Numbered from the stretch's first letter, positions 1-8,434 are shown. The stretch: DNA of 64,000 bases from JBBDIX01 sp050486225 (GCA_050486225.1 JBJHCV010000011.1:1-64000), one strand, 5' to 3'. Made by a program: numbers and translations. Notes: generated by a model from the sequence alone, not told the origin.

Positions 1-132
1 ATCGTAATGGCCGCAGACAAATGCGTCGCCGACGCGCAGGGTTCCCTTCGTCACCAGCGCCGTGGCAACCGGGCCCTTGCCCACGTCCAGCTGAGCCTCC
101 ACAACCGTTGCCTGGGCAGGACGATTCGGGTT
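1..132 (-). pseudogene. infB: Translation initiation factor IF-2 fragment (5' part missing)
   Basis: Read on the minus strand from about position 132 to the edge, the sequence encodes about 44 residues matching the segment just after the GTPase domain of IF-2, including VVEAQLDVGKGPVATALV and TKGTLRVGDAFVCG. Upstream of position 132 the similarity stops abruptly. The same frame then runs without a start codon to the stop codon of the neighbouring MFS gene at 196-198. A complete IF-2 gene is therefore impossible here: only an internal piece, continuing off the left edge, is joined to unrelated sequence. Several codons end in A or T (GCA, GTT, GCT, TTT, CAT), unlike the neighbours, which suggests a different genomic origin. 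It may be a chimeric contig end or a real partial duplication. The family assignment is secure; the origin is inference. Confidence 0.85.
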
Positions 133-195
133 TCTCCCGACGGATGCGGGTCGCAGTGGGAGCGGGGGGCGAGGGAGATCGTCAAAGGAGCTGTG

Positions 196-1389
196 TCAAG
201 CGTGGCGACGCGTCGCACGGGGAACGGCCAGGCTCGCCCAGGACGCAGCGAACAGGACGGCGACCAGCAACCACGCTGGCCACCAGTTCCCCGTCCGGTC
301 GACGATCCCGCCGAACGGGATCGGGCTGAGGCCCAGCCCGAGGTAGAAGGCGAGGATGACCCGGCCCGCGGCCCAGCCCGCGTGCTGTGAGCCCGCGATG
401 GTCATCGACGCGAGCATCGCGACGCCGACCCACCCGACGCTGCTGAGGCCGAACACGACGGCCGCCGTCCACAGCAGCAGCCCGCCGGGGTCGGCGACCA
501 GCAGCCCGCAGCCCGCCGTGGCCGCCGCGGCCAGCCACGGCAGTGGCCGCAGCGGATCGTCGGCGCGGCCGGCGACCCAGCCCCAGACCAGTCGGGCCAC
601 GACCCCCGTCGAACCGATCGTGGCCGCGAGTGCGCCGGCGGTGGCCAGCGACCACCCGGCGACCTCGAAGGCATACGTCGGCAGGTAGGTGGCGACACAC
701 GCCATGCCGGCACCCATCAGCCCTGAGTACACGCACAGGGCGAGCAGGCGCGGATGGTCACGCAGGCGCGGCGTGTCACGGCCGTGCCCCGGGGCGGCCG
801 CCTGTGGCCGGCCGAGGTCGAAGCGGTCGATGACGACGGCGGCCACGAGCAGCAGCACGCCCGCTCCGACCAGCGCCGCTCGCCAGCCGAACGCCGCCGC
901 CAGTGGTGGGAGAAGCAGCCCGGACAGGATCGTGGCGACCTGCACGCCCGACTGCTTGGCGCCGACGACCATCCCGCGGGCTCGAGGGGCGACCCGCGCC
1001 AGCACGACCCGGTTCGTGCCGGGGTTGGACAGCGCGGAACCTGCGGCACCCAGCACGATCATGACGCCGAGCAGCACGACCCCGTGTGCAACGCCCATCG
1101 CGATCATGGACAGGCCACCGAACGCGAAACAGCCCGCGATGGTGTGGCGGTGGGCGATCCGGTCGGTGATCGATCCGCCGCGGGGGGCCATGGCGGCCGT
1201 GCACAGGAAGTAGACGGCCATGATCGAGCCGAACTGGGTGCGTGACAGGCCCAGGTCTCGGATGATCAGGGGGCCGAGGACGGGAATCGCGAACTGGATG
1301 AGCGTGCCCGCGGCCATGGCGCCGAGCAGCAGGGACACGAGTCCGACCAGACGTCCCGGGCTCGAGACGTGCGTCGTCGACTCCGACAT
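196..1389 (-). CDS. MFS transporter, CynX-like, KQSGxQ subgroup (paralogue A)
   Basis: A 397-residue protein with about twelve hydrophobic helices and typical major facilitator loops. Near the N-terminus it carries PVLGPLIIRDLGLSRTQFG, and after helix 4 the motif VGAKQSGVQVA. The same two motifs recur in the MFS proteins at 6377-7585 and 14270-15481, so the three are paralogues. The CynX/NimT-like group transports small organic anions and similar compounds by proton coupling; the substrate here is unknown. It starts with ATG and is transcribed away from the creatinase-like gene at 1583, sharing a 190-base promoter region with it. The stop codon abuts the IF-2 fragment. Family assignment is firm, substrate is open. 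Confidence 0.9.
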   Translation of the reverse strand: MSESTTHVSSPGRLVGLVSLLLGAMAAGTLIQFAIPVLGPLIIRDLGLSRTQFGSIMAVYFLCTAAMAPRGGSITDRIAHRHTIAGCFAFGGLSMIAMGVAHGVVLLGVMIVLGAAGSALSNPGTNRVVLARVAPRARGMVVGAKQSGVQVATILSGLLLPPLAAAFGWRAALVGAGVLLLVAAVVIDRFDLGRPQAAAPGHGRDTPRLRDHPRLLALCVYSGLMGAGMACVATYLPTYAFEVAGWSLATAGALAATIGSTGVVARLVWGWVAGRADDPLRPLPWLAAAATAGCGLLVADPGGLLLWTAAVVFGLSSVGWVGVAMLASMTIAGSQHAGWAAGRVILAFYLGLGLSPIPFGGIVDRTGNWWPAWLLVAVLFAASWASLAVPRATRRHA

Positions 1390-1468
1390 GGGCGTCTCGC
1401 ATCGGGCCGGGGTCCCACGCGGCGTGTCGGGCCGCAGGCGACCGTGTGCGGCCGGGTGCGGCCGTGGG

Positions 1469-1492
1469 CGTTCGAACGGCTCATGCTAGGTT
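1469..1492. promoter_or_regulatory. Overlapping divergent promoters with palindrome
   Basis: The string ATGCTAGGTT contains two back-to-back -10 boxes sharing the central TA: TAGGTT (1487-1492) reading right and TAGCAT (1488-1483) reading left. A perfect 10-base palindrome, CGTTCGAACG, lies at 1469-1478. It would overlap the spacer of the rightward promoter and the start point of the leftward one, a good place for a repressor. A further short inverted repeat, GATGC-N4-GCATC, lies at 1516-1529. These are sequence patterns only; no regulator has been assigned. Confidence 0.5.
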
Positions 1493-1582
1493 GGCCGACG
1501 ATCGACTGCATGTGGGATGCATGCGCATCGTGGAGGGTTGCCGGCGTCGCAGGCCCGGCGCCCCGTGAACCCGGAGAGCCCC

Positions 1583-2755
1583 GTGACCAACGCCGCACCG
1601 ACCGATTCCGACCTGTACGTGCAGTTCTCCGCCCCGGAGATGCAGCGACGCGAGACGCTCGTCCGCGCCGCGCTCGACGAGGCCGGGCTCGACGCCTTCG
1701 TGGTGTTCGGATGGTCGGCGAGTGGGCGGGCCATCCAGGCGGACGTCCACTACCTGAGCGGCTTCCTCGGCATGCGGGACAACTACGTGCTGGTCCCGCG
1801 CGACGGCGATCCGGTGCTGTTCGTCCAGAGCTACAACCACGTCCCCAACGCCGCGGACGTGTCGCGGCTCGCCGACGTGCGGTGGGGTGGTCCCAACAGC
1901 GGGGGAACCGTCGGCGCGGAACTGCACGCACGCGGGCTCAACCGGGTGGGTGTGGTCGGGATGATGCCCTACCAGCACCACGCGGCCATGGTCGAGGCGG
2001 CCCCCGGTGCCACGTTCACCGACGCGACCCGCACCTACCGCACGCTCCGTACGACCAAGAGCGACGAGGAGATCGAGTGGCTGCGCCGCGGCGCCGCGTA
2101 CACCGACCTCGCACTGGAGAACCTGCGCGAGCACCTGCGGCCGGGCCTGCGTGAGTGGGAACTCGCGCCGATCCTCGAGCAGGGCTATCGCGACCGGGGC
2201 GGGATGACCTACTTCCACTACGTCGCGTCGACCCCGATGTCCGACCCCCAGCGGTGCGTGCCTGCGCAGGTGCTGTCCGAACGGGTGCTCGAGGTGGGTG
2301 ACGTCGTCACCGTGGAGAGCACCGCCGCCTACCACGGGTACGGGGGCCAGCTGCTGCGCACGCTGGTCGTCGGGGCGGAACCCAACGACCTGTTCGCCGA
2401 CCTGCACCGCTGCGCGGAGGACGTCTTCGACGCACTCGCGAGCACCATCCGGACCGGCGCGACGACGGCCGACGTGCTCGACGTCGCCGACCAGATCGCC
2501 GCGTCGGGCTACACGATCCGTGACGCGCTGGTCCACGGGTTCGGCATCGGACTGCTCCCGCCGTCGATCGGGACGCGTGAGACCCCGCACGACAACACGG
2601 AGTGGACCTTCGCGGCGAACCAGACCGTGGTCGTGCAACCCAACGTCGTGACGCGCGACGAGACCGCAGGGGTGCAGACCGGCGAACTGTGTCTGATCAC
2701 CGACGACGGGCTCGAGTCGCTGCACACCTTCCCGCGCGAACTCGTGCGCACCTGA
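1583..2755 (+). CDS. Creatinase / Xaa-Pro peptidase-like (M24) hydrolase 1, metal site degenerate
   Basis: A 390-residue protein with the two-domain M24 architecture: an N-terminal creatinase domain (about 1-150) and a C-terminal pita-bread domain. GTG at 1583 is chosen because a GGAGAG ribosome site lies six bases upstream. Genuine M24 metallopeptidases bind two metals through Asp, Asp, His, Glu, Glu. Here the first aspartates are replaced (TVESTAAYHGYGGQLLRT), the histidine remains (HGFGIGLLPPS), and the late glutamates read VQPN and VQTGEL. The site therefore probably does not bind two metals, as in creatinase, which hydrolyses C-N bonds without metal. It heads a run with the two alpha/beta hydrolases and a second similar protein. 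Amidinohydrolase or another C-N hydrolase activity is plausible but unproven. Confidence 0.85.
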   Translation: MTNAAPTDSDLYVQFSAPEMQRRETLVRAALDEAGLDAFVVFGWSASGRAIQADVHYLSGFLGMRDNYVLVPRDGDPVLFVQSYNHVPNAADVSRLADVRWGGPNSGGTVGAELHARGLNRVGVVGMMPYQHHAAMVEAAPGATFTDATRTYRTLRTTKSDEEIEWLRRGAAYTDLALENLREHLRPGLREWELAPILEQGYRDRGGMTYFHYVASTPMSDPQRCVPAQVLSERVLEVGDVVTVESTAAYHGYGGQLLRTLVVGAEPNDLFADLHRCAEDVFDALASTIRTGATTADVLDVADQIAASGYTIRDALVHGFGIGLLPPSIGTRETPHDNTEWTFAANQTVVVQPNVVTRDETAGVQTGELCLITDDGLESLHTFPRELVRT

Positions 2756-2815
2756 GGTCCGAGTCCCACCCACGTCCACGTGTGGCGTCCCACCACCGCA
2801 CCAGGGAGCACCCCG

Positions 2816-3880
2816 ATGCCCGATCAGAGAGTCAAGGACGCGATCGCCCACTGGTCGCACCGGTTCGTGTCGGCGGGAGTCCCGCTGTACGACTTCGAGA
2901 CCGTCACCGCCTCGGTCGAGAACTGGAGCGAGTGGTGCGGGAAGTGGGTCGAGCGGGGTCGGGTCCACGAGGCGCTGGGTGAGTCGGCGCTGGAGAAGGG
3001 CCACACGATCGCTGCCGGTGAGCACTTCCAGCGTGCCGCGCTGTGTCACCACTTCGGCAAGTTCGTGTTCGTCGAGTACTTCGACGAGATGCGTGCCGCG
3101 CACGAGCTGGCCGTGGCCGCCTACGAACGTGCGGTGCCGCTGCTCGACCCCCCCGGTGAGGCCGTGTCCATCGCGTACGAGGACGGTCAGACGCTGAAGG
3201 GCGTGCTGCGCCTGCCCAAGGGCGTCGAGCGTCCGCCGGTGGTGCTGATGGTGGCCGGCCTCGACTCCACCAAGGAGGAGATGAACGGCTACGGAGACCA
3301 CGTCCTGCGCCGTGGACTGGCGACGCTGGCGTTCGACGGTCCGGGCCAGGGCGAGGCCGAGTACGACATCCCGATGCGCCACGACTTCGAGGTCGCCGCT
3401 GCGGCGTGCATCGACTTCCTCGAGGGTCGCGACGACGTCGACGCGTCGCGCGTGGGCATCTACGGGGTCAGCCTCGGCGGCTACTACGCGCCGCGCTCGA
3501 CCGCGTTCGAGCCACGCATCCGGGCCTGCGTCGCCGTGTCGGGCGCCTACAGCATCGGCGGCCTGTGGGAGGACCTGCCGGCCGCGACGCGCGCGACCTT
3601 CAAGGTGCGTTCGCACAGCCAGACCGACGACGACGTCCGTGAGTTCGTCGGCCGGATGGACCTCGACGGGGTCGCCGAACGCATCGACGTTCCGCTGTAC
3701 GTCGTGGCCGGCGACCGCGACCGCATCACGCCGCACCAGGGAGCGGAGCGACTCGCGGCCGAGGCCCAGGGCCCCACGATCCTCGACGTCGTGGAGGGTG
3801 GCAGCCACGTCGTCAACAACATGCCGTTCCGCTACCGACCACAGACCGCGGACTGGCTCGCCGACGTGCTGCGCGCCTGA
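2816..3880 (+). CDS. Alpha/beta hydrolase, 2,6-dihydroxypseudooxynicotine hydrolase-like (copy 1)
   Basis: A 354-residue alpha/beta hydrolase with a helical N-terminal region (1-115) and a catalytic domain. The nucleophile is Ser219 in GVSLGG, the acid Asp302 in VVAGDRDRIT, and the histidine His331 in GGSHVVNN. GLDSTKEEM (about 148-156) and FDGPGQGEAEYD are hallmarks of the family that includes the C-C bond hydrolase of nicotine catabolism in Arthrobacter. ATG 2816 is preceded by GGGAGC. It is followed after 50 bases by a near-copy of itself at an exact offset of 1115 bases. The family is clear. The substrate is probably an acyl or ketone-bearing compound, but nothing in the sequence fixes it; FrsA/dienelactone-hydrolase-type esterase activity is an alternative. 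Confidence 0.88.
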   Translation: MPDQRVKDAIAHWSHRFVSAGVPLYDFETVTASVENWSEWCGKWVERGRVHEALGESALEKGHTIAAGEHFQRAALCHHFGKFVFVEYFDEMRAAHELAVAAYERAVPLLDPPGEAVSIAYEDGQTLKGVLRLPKGVERPPVVLMVAGLDSTKEEMNGYGDHVLRRGLATLAFDGPGQGEAEYDIPMRHDFEVAAAACIDFLEGRDDVDASRVGIYGVSLGGYYAPRSTAFEPRIRACVAVSGAYSIGGLWEDLPAATRATFKVRSHSQTDDDVREFVGRMDLDGVAERIDVPLYVVAGDRDRITPHQGAERLAAEAQGPTILDVVEGGSHVVNNMPFRYRPQTADWLADVLRA

Positions 3881-3930
3881 GCCCGCGACGACCCGCCATC
3901 GACGAGCCGCACCACCCGAGAGGAACACAC

Positions 3931-4995
3931 GTGACCGACCAGAGAGTCAAGGACGCCATCGCCCACTGGGCGCCCCGCTTCGTGTCCAACGGGGTGCCGC
4001 TGTACGACTTCGAGACCGTCACCGCGTCGGTGGAGAACTGGAGCGAGTGGTGCGGGAAGTGGGTCGAGCGGGGTCGGGTCCACGAGGCGCTGGGTGAGTC
4101 GGCGCTGGAGAAGGGGCACACGATCGCTGCCGGTGAGCACTTCCAGCGTGCGTCGCTGTGCCACCACTTCGGCAAGTTCGTCTTCGTCGAGCACTACGAC
4201 CAGATGCGTGCCGCCCACGAACTGGCCGTCGCCGCCTACCAGCGTGCGCTGCCCCACCTGGATCCGCCGGGCGAGCGGGTCGAGATGCCCTTCGAGGGTG
4301 GCAGGACCCTCAAGGGGATCCTGCGGGTCCCGACCGGCGAGTCGCGTCCGCCCGTGGTGCTCATGGTCTCTGGCCTCGACTCCACCAAGGAGGAGATGGG
4401 CGCCTACGCCGACCACCTGCACCGTCGTGGGCTGGCGACGCTGGCGTTCGACGGTCCGGGTCAGGGTGAGGCCGAGTACGACATCCCGATGCGCCACGAC
4501 TTCGAGGTCGCCGCTGCGGCGTGCATCGACTTCCTCGAGGGTCGCGACGACGTCGACGCATCGCGGGTCGGCATCTACGGCGTGAGCCTCGGCGGCCACT
4601 ACGTCGTGCGCGCCACCGCGTTCGAGCCGCGGATCCGTGCGTGCGCCTCGATCTCCGGGTCGTACAACGTGGCCGACAGCTGGGACTGGCGACCAGACGC
4701 CACGAAGGCGTCGTACCGCGTGCGTGCCCACCTGGAGACCGACGAGCAGACGACCGAGTTCATCCAGAAGCTCAACCTCGACGGCGTCGCGGAACGGGTG
4801 GAGGTTCCGCTGTACGTCGTGTGCGGGACCCGCGACCGGTTGACGCCCCACACCGCCGGGGAGCGCATGGCCGCCGAGGCCAAGGGCCCGACGGTCATCG
4901 AGGTCGTCGAGGACGGCAACCACGTCGTGAACAACATGCCCTACCGGTACCGGCCACAGGTCGCGGACTGGATGAACGAGGTGCTGCGCGGCTGA
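3931..4995 (+). CDS. Alpha/beta hydrolase, 2,6-dihydroxypseudooxynicotine hydrolase-like (copy 2)
   Basis: A 354-residue tandem paralogue of the preceding gene, same length and collinear without gaps. The triad Ser219 (GVSLGG), Asp302 (VVCGTRDRLT) and His331 (DGNHVVNN) is intact. Two blocks are base-for-base identical with copy 1: 2918-3000 against 4033-4115, and 3353-3444 against 4468-4559. Other parts, notably around residues 110-140 and 240-290, have diverged. These variable parts are likely to shape the active-site entrance, so the two enzymes may act on related substrates. The GTG start at 3931 follows a GAGAGGAA ribosome site. It sits in the same transcription unit as the two M24-like genes and an MFS carrier. 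Confidence 0.88.
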   Translation: MTDQRVKDAIAHWAPRFVSNGVPLYDFETVTASVENWSEWCGKWVERGRVHEALGESALEKGHTIAAGEHFQRASLCHHFGKFVFVEHYDQMRAAHELAVAAYQRALPHLDPPGERVEMPFEGGRTLKGILRVPTGESRPPVVLMVSGLDSTKEEMGAYADHLHRRGLATLAFDGPGQGEAEYDIPMRHDFEVAAAACIDFLEGRDDVDASRVGIYGVSLGGHYVVRATAFEPRIRACASISGSYNVADSWDWRPDATKASYRVRAHLETDEQTTEFIQKLNLDGVAERVEVPLYVVCGTRDRLTPHTAGERMAAEAKGPTVIEVVEDGNHVVNNMPYRYRPQVADWMNEVLRG

Positions 4996-5033
4996 TCGCG
5001 CCTGCGGTCGTCGCACATCGAGGAGGACAGGAC

Positions 5034-6317
5034 ATGGGGAGCATCCCGACCGACGTCGACTACGCGAGTGTCGCGGGTCGCCTGCACGCCGAGGGCTTCG
5101 GCGACATCGCCGGGACCGGCTGGTACCGCGACGCGGTGTACGACCGCTTCTCCGACGAGGAGTGGGAGCGCCGCTACCGGCTGACCCGGGAGAAGATGGC
5201 GCGGCTCGGGATCGACGTGCTGCTCGCCGCCGGTGGCCCGAACCACTGGAGCTTCGGTGGTGGCATGACCTGGCTGAGCGACTACTGGGAGTGGCACGGG
5301 CAGAGCGCGTACGTGGTGATGCCCGCCGAGGGCGACCCGGTGCTCGTCGCCGGTCCCGGTGGCGCACACCGCGAGGCCATCCGCCGGGTGACGTGCCTCG
5401 AGGAGGTGCGTCACTCGCAGCGCGGCAACTCCGCGAAGGTGATCCTCGACCTGCTCGAGGAGCGCGGTCTGTCGGGCGCGCGCGTCGGACTGAGCTACGT
5501 CGATCCCACCTACCGCCAGTACCCGCCCTACGACGAGGTCACCACTCTGGTCGAGGCCCTCGGGGACCGGCTCGAGTTCGTCGGCGACTTCTTCCACGAG
5601 TTCCTCTACACCAAGAGCGAGGAGGAACTCGACTGCGTGCGGGTGGCCGGGCAGCTGCTCGACAAGGCCATGCACGCGATGATCGCGGCGATCCGTCCCG
5701 GGGTCACCGAGGTCGAGCTCGCGGCGGCCGCGGCGCGTCCCATCCTCGAAGGTGGCGGCCGACTCGACTTCCTCATCATCGGAAGCACGCCGATGGACGA
5801 CCCGCGGCTCGCGTTCGGCAACCCCTGGCCGTCGAAGCGCCCGATCAACCCCGGCGACATCATCATCAACGAGCTGGCCTGCGGCTACCGGGGCTACACC
5901 GCCCAGCTCGGCACACCCATCTGCTACGGCGAGCCTCCCGAGTGGATCCACGATCTGTTCCACGACGTCGTGAAGCCAGGGTTCGAGTCCATGGCCGCGC
6001 AGCTGCAGCCGGGCAACACGTGGGAGCAGGTGCGGGCCGCCGGGCACCACTTCGCGGACTCGGGGGTCGACGGGCGTCCGCTGCTGCTGCACACCATGGA
6101 CCAGGTGACCCACCCACCGAACGTCAACTGGAACAACGTCGTCCACGGGGACGACGACGCCGTGATCCTGCCCGGGGTCGCCGCGATGCTCGAGCCCACC
6201 ATCATCACGCCCGACGGGCGTCTCGGGCTGTTCTTCGGGCGGTCCTTCGTCATCACCGAGACCGGCCAGGAGCAGGTCACGCGCTTCCCGCACGAACTGA
6301 TCGTCGTCGGGACCTGA
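5034..6317 (+). CDS. Creatinase / Xaa-Pro peptidase-like (M24) hydrolase 2, metal site degenerate
   Basis: A 427-residue M24-fold protein. ATG 5034 is supported by AGGAGG at 5021-5026. It shares with the first M24-like protein the unusual replacement of the metal-binding aspartates (INELACGYRGYTAQLGT), keeps a histidine (LLHTMDQVTHPP) and one glutamate (AMLEPTIITP), and has glycine where the last metal glutamate is expected (GLFFGRSFVIT). Both lie in one operon with two alpha/beta hydrolases, so the pair probably serves successive or parallel steps of one pathway. Annotation as a plain aminopeptidase P would be misleading. A creatinase-like C-N hydrolase is the better guess. Confidence 0.85.
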   Translation: MGSIPTDVDYASVAGRLHAEGFGDIAGTGWYRDAVYDRFSDEEWERRYRLTREKMARLGIDVLLAAGGPNHWSFGGGMTWLSDYWEWHGQSAYVVMPAEGDPVLVAGPGGAHREAIRRVTCLEEVRHSQRGNSAKVILDLLEERGLSGARVGLSYVDPTYRQYPPYDEVTTLVEALGDRLEFVGDFFHEFLYTKSEEELDCVRVAGQLLDKAMHAMIAAIRPGVTEVELAAAAARPILEGGGRLDFLIIGSTPMDDPRLAFGNPWPSKRPINPGDIIINELACGYRGYTAQLGTPICYGEPPEWIHDLFHDVVKPGFESMAAQLQPGNTWEQVRAAGHHFADSGVDGRPLLLHTMDQVTHPPNVNWNNVVHGDDDAVILPGVAAMLEPTIITPDGRLGLFFGRSFVITETGQEQVTRFPHELIVVGT

Positions 6318-6376
6318 CCGCGACGGGTTCTTGCACCCGGTGACGGCACCGAGCCGCCGGGGGAGAGGAGCGCCGG

Positions 6377-7585
6377 GTGTCTCGTGACCGCACGGTCGTG
6401 CTCGCCATCGTGGTCGCGACGCTGGCAATGGTCGTCAGCGCCCTCGCGGAGTTCGCCCTCGGGGTGCTCGGGCCGTTCATCGTCGAGGACCTCGGGCTGA
6501 GCCGCACGTCGTTCGGGGCGCTGACCAGCACCTTCTTCCTCGTGGCGAGTGCCCTGTCGATCCACGCGGGACGGCGGGTCGACCAGGTGGCGATCTCCAC
6601 GAGCCTGAACGTGCTGTTCGGGTGTGGGATCGTGGCGCTCGTGCTCCTGGCGGTGGCGCCCACCTACTGGCTGCTGATCGTCGCGATGGTCATCGCCGGC
6701 CTGTCGGCGGCCGGGTCGAACCCGATCGGCAACAAGGTCATCGCGGTGCACGTCACCGGCAGGATCCAGGGCCTGGCGATGGGGATCAAGCAGTCGGGCA
6801 TCCAGATCGCGACGATGACCGCCGGCATCGTCCTGCCGCCACTGGCACTCCGGTACGGGTGGCGTGTCGCCGTGCTCGGCCTCGTCCCGATCTGTGTCGC
6901 GGGTCTCGTGCTGACCCTCGCCCGGTTCCGCAACGATCGCGACGAGACGGTCCGCGGCGACGAAGAGTCCGACCAGCCCCGTGCCCCGATGCCTCCCGGA
7001 CTCATCCGCTGGTTGTCGGGATTCTCCTTCCTGATGGGATCCGGAACGTCGGCCGTGGCCGCGTTCGTGGCCCTGTTCGCCTTCGAGGCCGTCGACGTGC
7101 CGGCCCACCGGGCCGGGACCATCCCGATCGCGCTGGGAGTCACCGGGGTCATCGCGCGGATCACGTGGGGGTACCTGGTCGGCAGGATCGAACGGCCGTG
7201 GATGCTGCTGCCCGGGTTCGCCGTCGTGGCGACCCTGTCCACCCTGCTGTTCGCGGCGTCGCCGACCGTCGGGGAACCCCTGCTGTGGGTGTCGGCGGTG
7301 GTGTTCAGTCTCGGCGCGGCGGCCTGGACCCCGGTGGTCTACCTGAGTCTCGTGCGCCTGCTCGGCCCGGAGGCGTCGGGGCGGGGTTCCGGTGGGGTGC
7401 AGGGGGCCTTCTTCCTCGGCATGATCATCAGCCCGCTGCTGTTCGGGTCGACGGCCGACCGCGCGGGCTACCTGGTCGCCTGGTTCGTGCTGACCGCCGT
7501 GTTCACGTCGGCGACGCTGCTGTCGACGGTGTGGCTGCTGCGGATTCGCCGCGACGATGCAGTGGCACGACGTTCCGCTTCGTGA
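6377..7585 (+). CDS. MFS transporter, CynX-like, KQSGxQ subgroup (paralogue B)
   Basis: A 402-residue protein with twelve predicted membrane helices, starting at GTG 6377 behind GAGAGGAG. It shares VLGPFIVEDLGLSRTSFG and AMGIKQSGIQIATM with the MFS genes at 196 and 14270. It closes the first operon, 59 bases after the second M24-like gene, and is the natural candidate importer for that operon's substrate. The central cytoplasmic loop (about 195-210) is rich in charged residues, as usual in the superfamily. The direction and substrate of transport are not visible in the sequence. Confidence 0.9.
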   Translation: MSRDRTVVLAIVVATLAMVVSALAEFALGVLGPFIVEDLGLSRTSFGALTSTFFLVASALSIHAGRRVDQVAISTSLNVLFGCGIVALVLLAVAPTYWLLIVAMVIAGLSAAGSNPIGNKVIAVHVTGRIQGLAMGIKQSGIQIATMTAGIVLPPLALRYGWRVAVLGLVPICVAGLVLTLARFRNDRDETVRGDEESDQPRAPMPPGLIRWLSGFSFLMGSGTSAVAAFVALFAFEAVDVPAHRAGTIPIALGVTGVIARITWGYLVGRIERPWMLLPGFAVVATLSTLLFAASPTVGEPLLWVSAVVFSLGAAAWTPVVYLSLVRLLGPEASGRGSGGVQGAFFLGMIISPLLFGSTADRAGYLVAWFVLTAVFTSATLLSTVWLLRIRRDDAVARRSAS

Positions 7586-7615
7586 CATCTCCATCCCCGA
7601 AGTCCCGGTGGCGGC

Positions 7616-7621
7616 TAGGAT
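7616..7621 (+). promoter_or_regulatory. Candidate -10 box of the GntR gene
   Basis: TAGGAT in the 130-base gap between the MFS gene and the GntR gene matches the TAnnnT type of -10 box seen before several genes in this window. It would give a leader of about 85 bases that ends in a GGAGAGG ribosome site. No convincing -35 box is present. Confidence 0.35.
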
Positions 7622-7715
7622 GCGGCCGTCACGCAGGCGTACGCGGTCACCGGACACCCGGCCTGCAGCGCGCACGACGGGCAGCGTCGGCGTGTGACCA
7701 ACGGAGAGGCCGACG

Positions 7716-8381
7716 GTGTCAAGTGTGAACGCGGAGTCGATCAGTCGGATCCCGCTGTCCACCCAGGTGTACGAGAAGGTTCGCGCGGCCATCCTCACCG
7801 GGGAACTCGCCGAGGACACCGAACTCAACCAGGTGGCGCTGGCACGTCAGTTCGGGGTGAGCACCATCCCGGTGCGTGAGGCGATCCGCCAGTTGCAGGC
7901 CGACGGCCTCGTCGCGTCGGTTCCGTACCAGCGAGCACGCGTGCGTGGCCTGTCGATCGAACAGCTCGCGGAACTGCTCGAGATCCGCGAGGAACTCGAG
8001 GTGATCGGCCTGCGTCGACACGGGCTCCACCTCGACGACGACGAACTGACCGCCATCGAGGCGCTCAACGAGCGCCTGGCACGCACCGACGATGGTCGGG
8101 AGTGGCTCCAGGGAGACTGGGAACTGCACACGCTCCTGCTCGGAGGTTCGACCGCGACGGCCGACGTGGTCGACGGTGTGCGCCGCCGGATCCACAGTGC
8201 GCTCAACTCGGTGACGAGCACGACGACGCGCCACAACCAGGCCGTCGAGGAGCACCGGACCATCCTCGCGGCACTTCGGGCCGGTGACGAGTCCCGGGCC
8301 GTGGATGCACTCCGCCACCACATCCACCGGACCGCCGGAGTGCTGCTCGACACCTTCGAGCAGCGATTCGCCGCGTCCTGA
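7716..8381 (+). CDS. GntR-family transcriptional regulator, FCD subfamily
   Basis: A 221-residue regulator with an N-terminal winged helix (about 8-75, including LNQVALARQFGVSTIPVREA) and a C-terminal all-helical FCD ligand domain (about 85-215), which typically binds small carboxylates through a metal held by Asp and His residues. GTG 7716 follows GGAGAGG. The gene lies between the M24/hydrolase operon and the acyl-CoA dehydrogenase operon. The perfect palindrome at 8423-8434 just downstream is a likely binding site, so it probably controls the operon starting at 8464 and perhaps its own operon. FCD regulators are mostly repressors released by a pathway metabolite. Confidence 0.92.
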   Translation: MSSVNAESISRIPLSTQVYEKVRAAILTGELAEDTELNQVALARQFGVSTIPVREAIRQLQADGLVASVPYQRARVRGLSIEQLAELLEIREELEVIGLRRHGLHLDDDELTAIEALNERLARTDDGREWLQGDWELHTLLLGGSTATADVVDGVRRRIHSALNSVTSTTTRHNQAVEEHRTILAALRAGDESRAVDALRHHIHRTAGVLLDTFEQRFAAS

Positions 8382-8422
8382 CCGACGACACCGTGCCTTC
8401 CGATGCAGCACGAGCCCCCGAA

Positions 8423-8434
8423 ACTCTATAGAGT
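8423..8434. promoter_or_regulatory. Palindromic operator candidate for the GntR regulator
   Basis: ACTCTATAGAGT is a perfect 12-base palindrome 29 bases upstream of the acyl-CoA dehydrogenase start and 41 bases after the GntR stop. It is one of few AT-containing spots in the region. FCD-type GntR proteins bind short palindromes of this kind close to the promoter. The TCTATA segment could double as a -10 element. Confidence 0.55.

Noticed and set aside
1481..3928. Very long open frame on the minus strand opposite the M24-like and hydrolase genes
   Set aside because: Its protein is a low-complexity Arg/Val/Asp/His-rich string without any motif, while the plus strand encodes recognised enzymes with ribosome sites. 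Long antisense frames are normal at this GC content.
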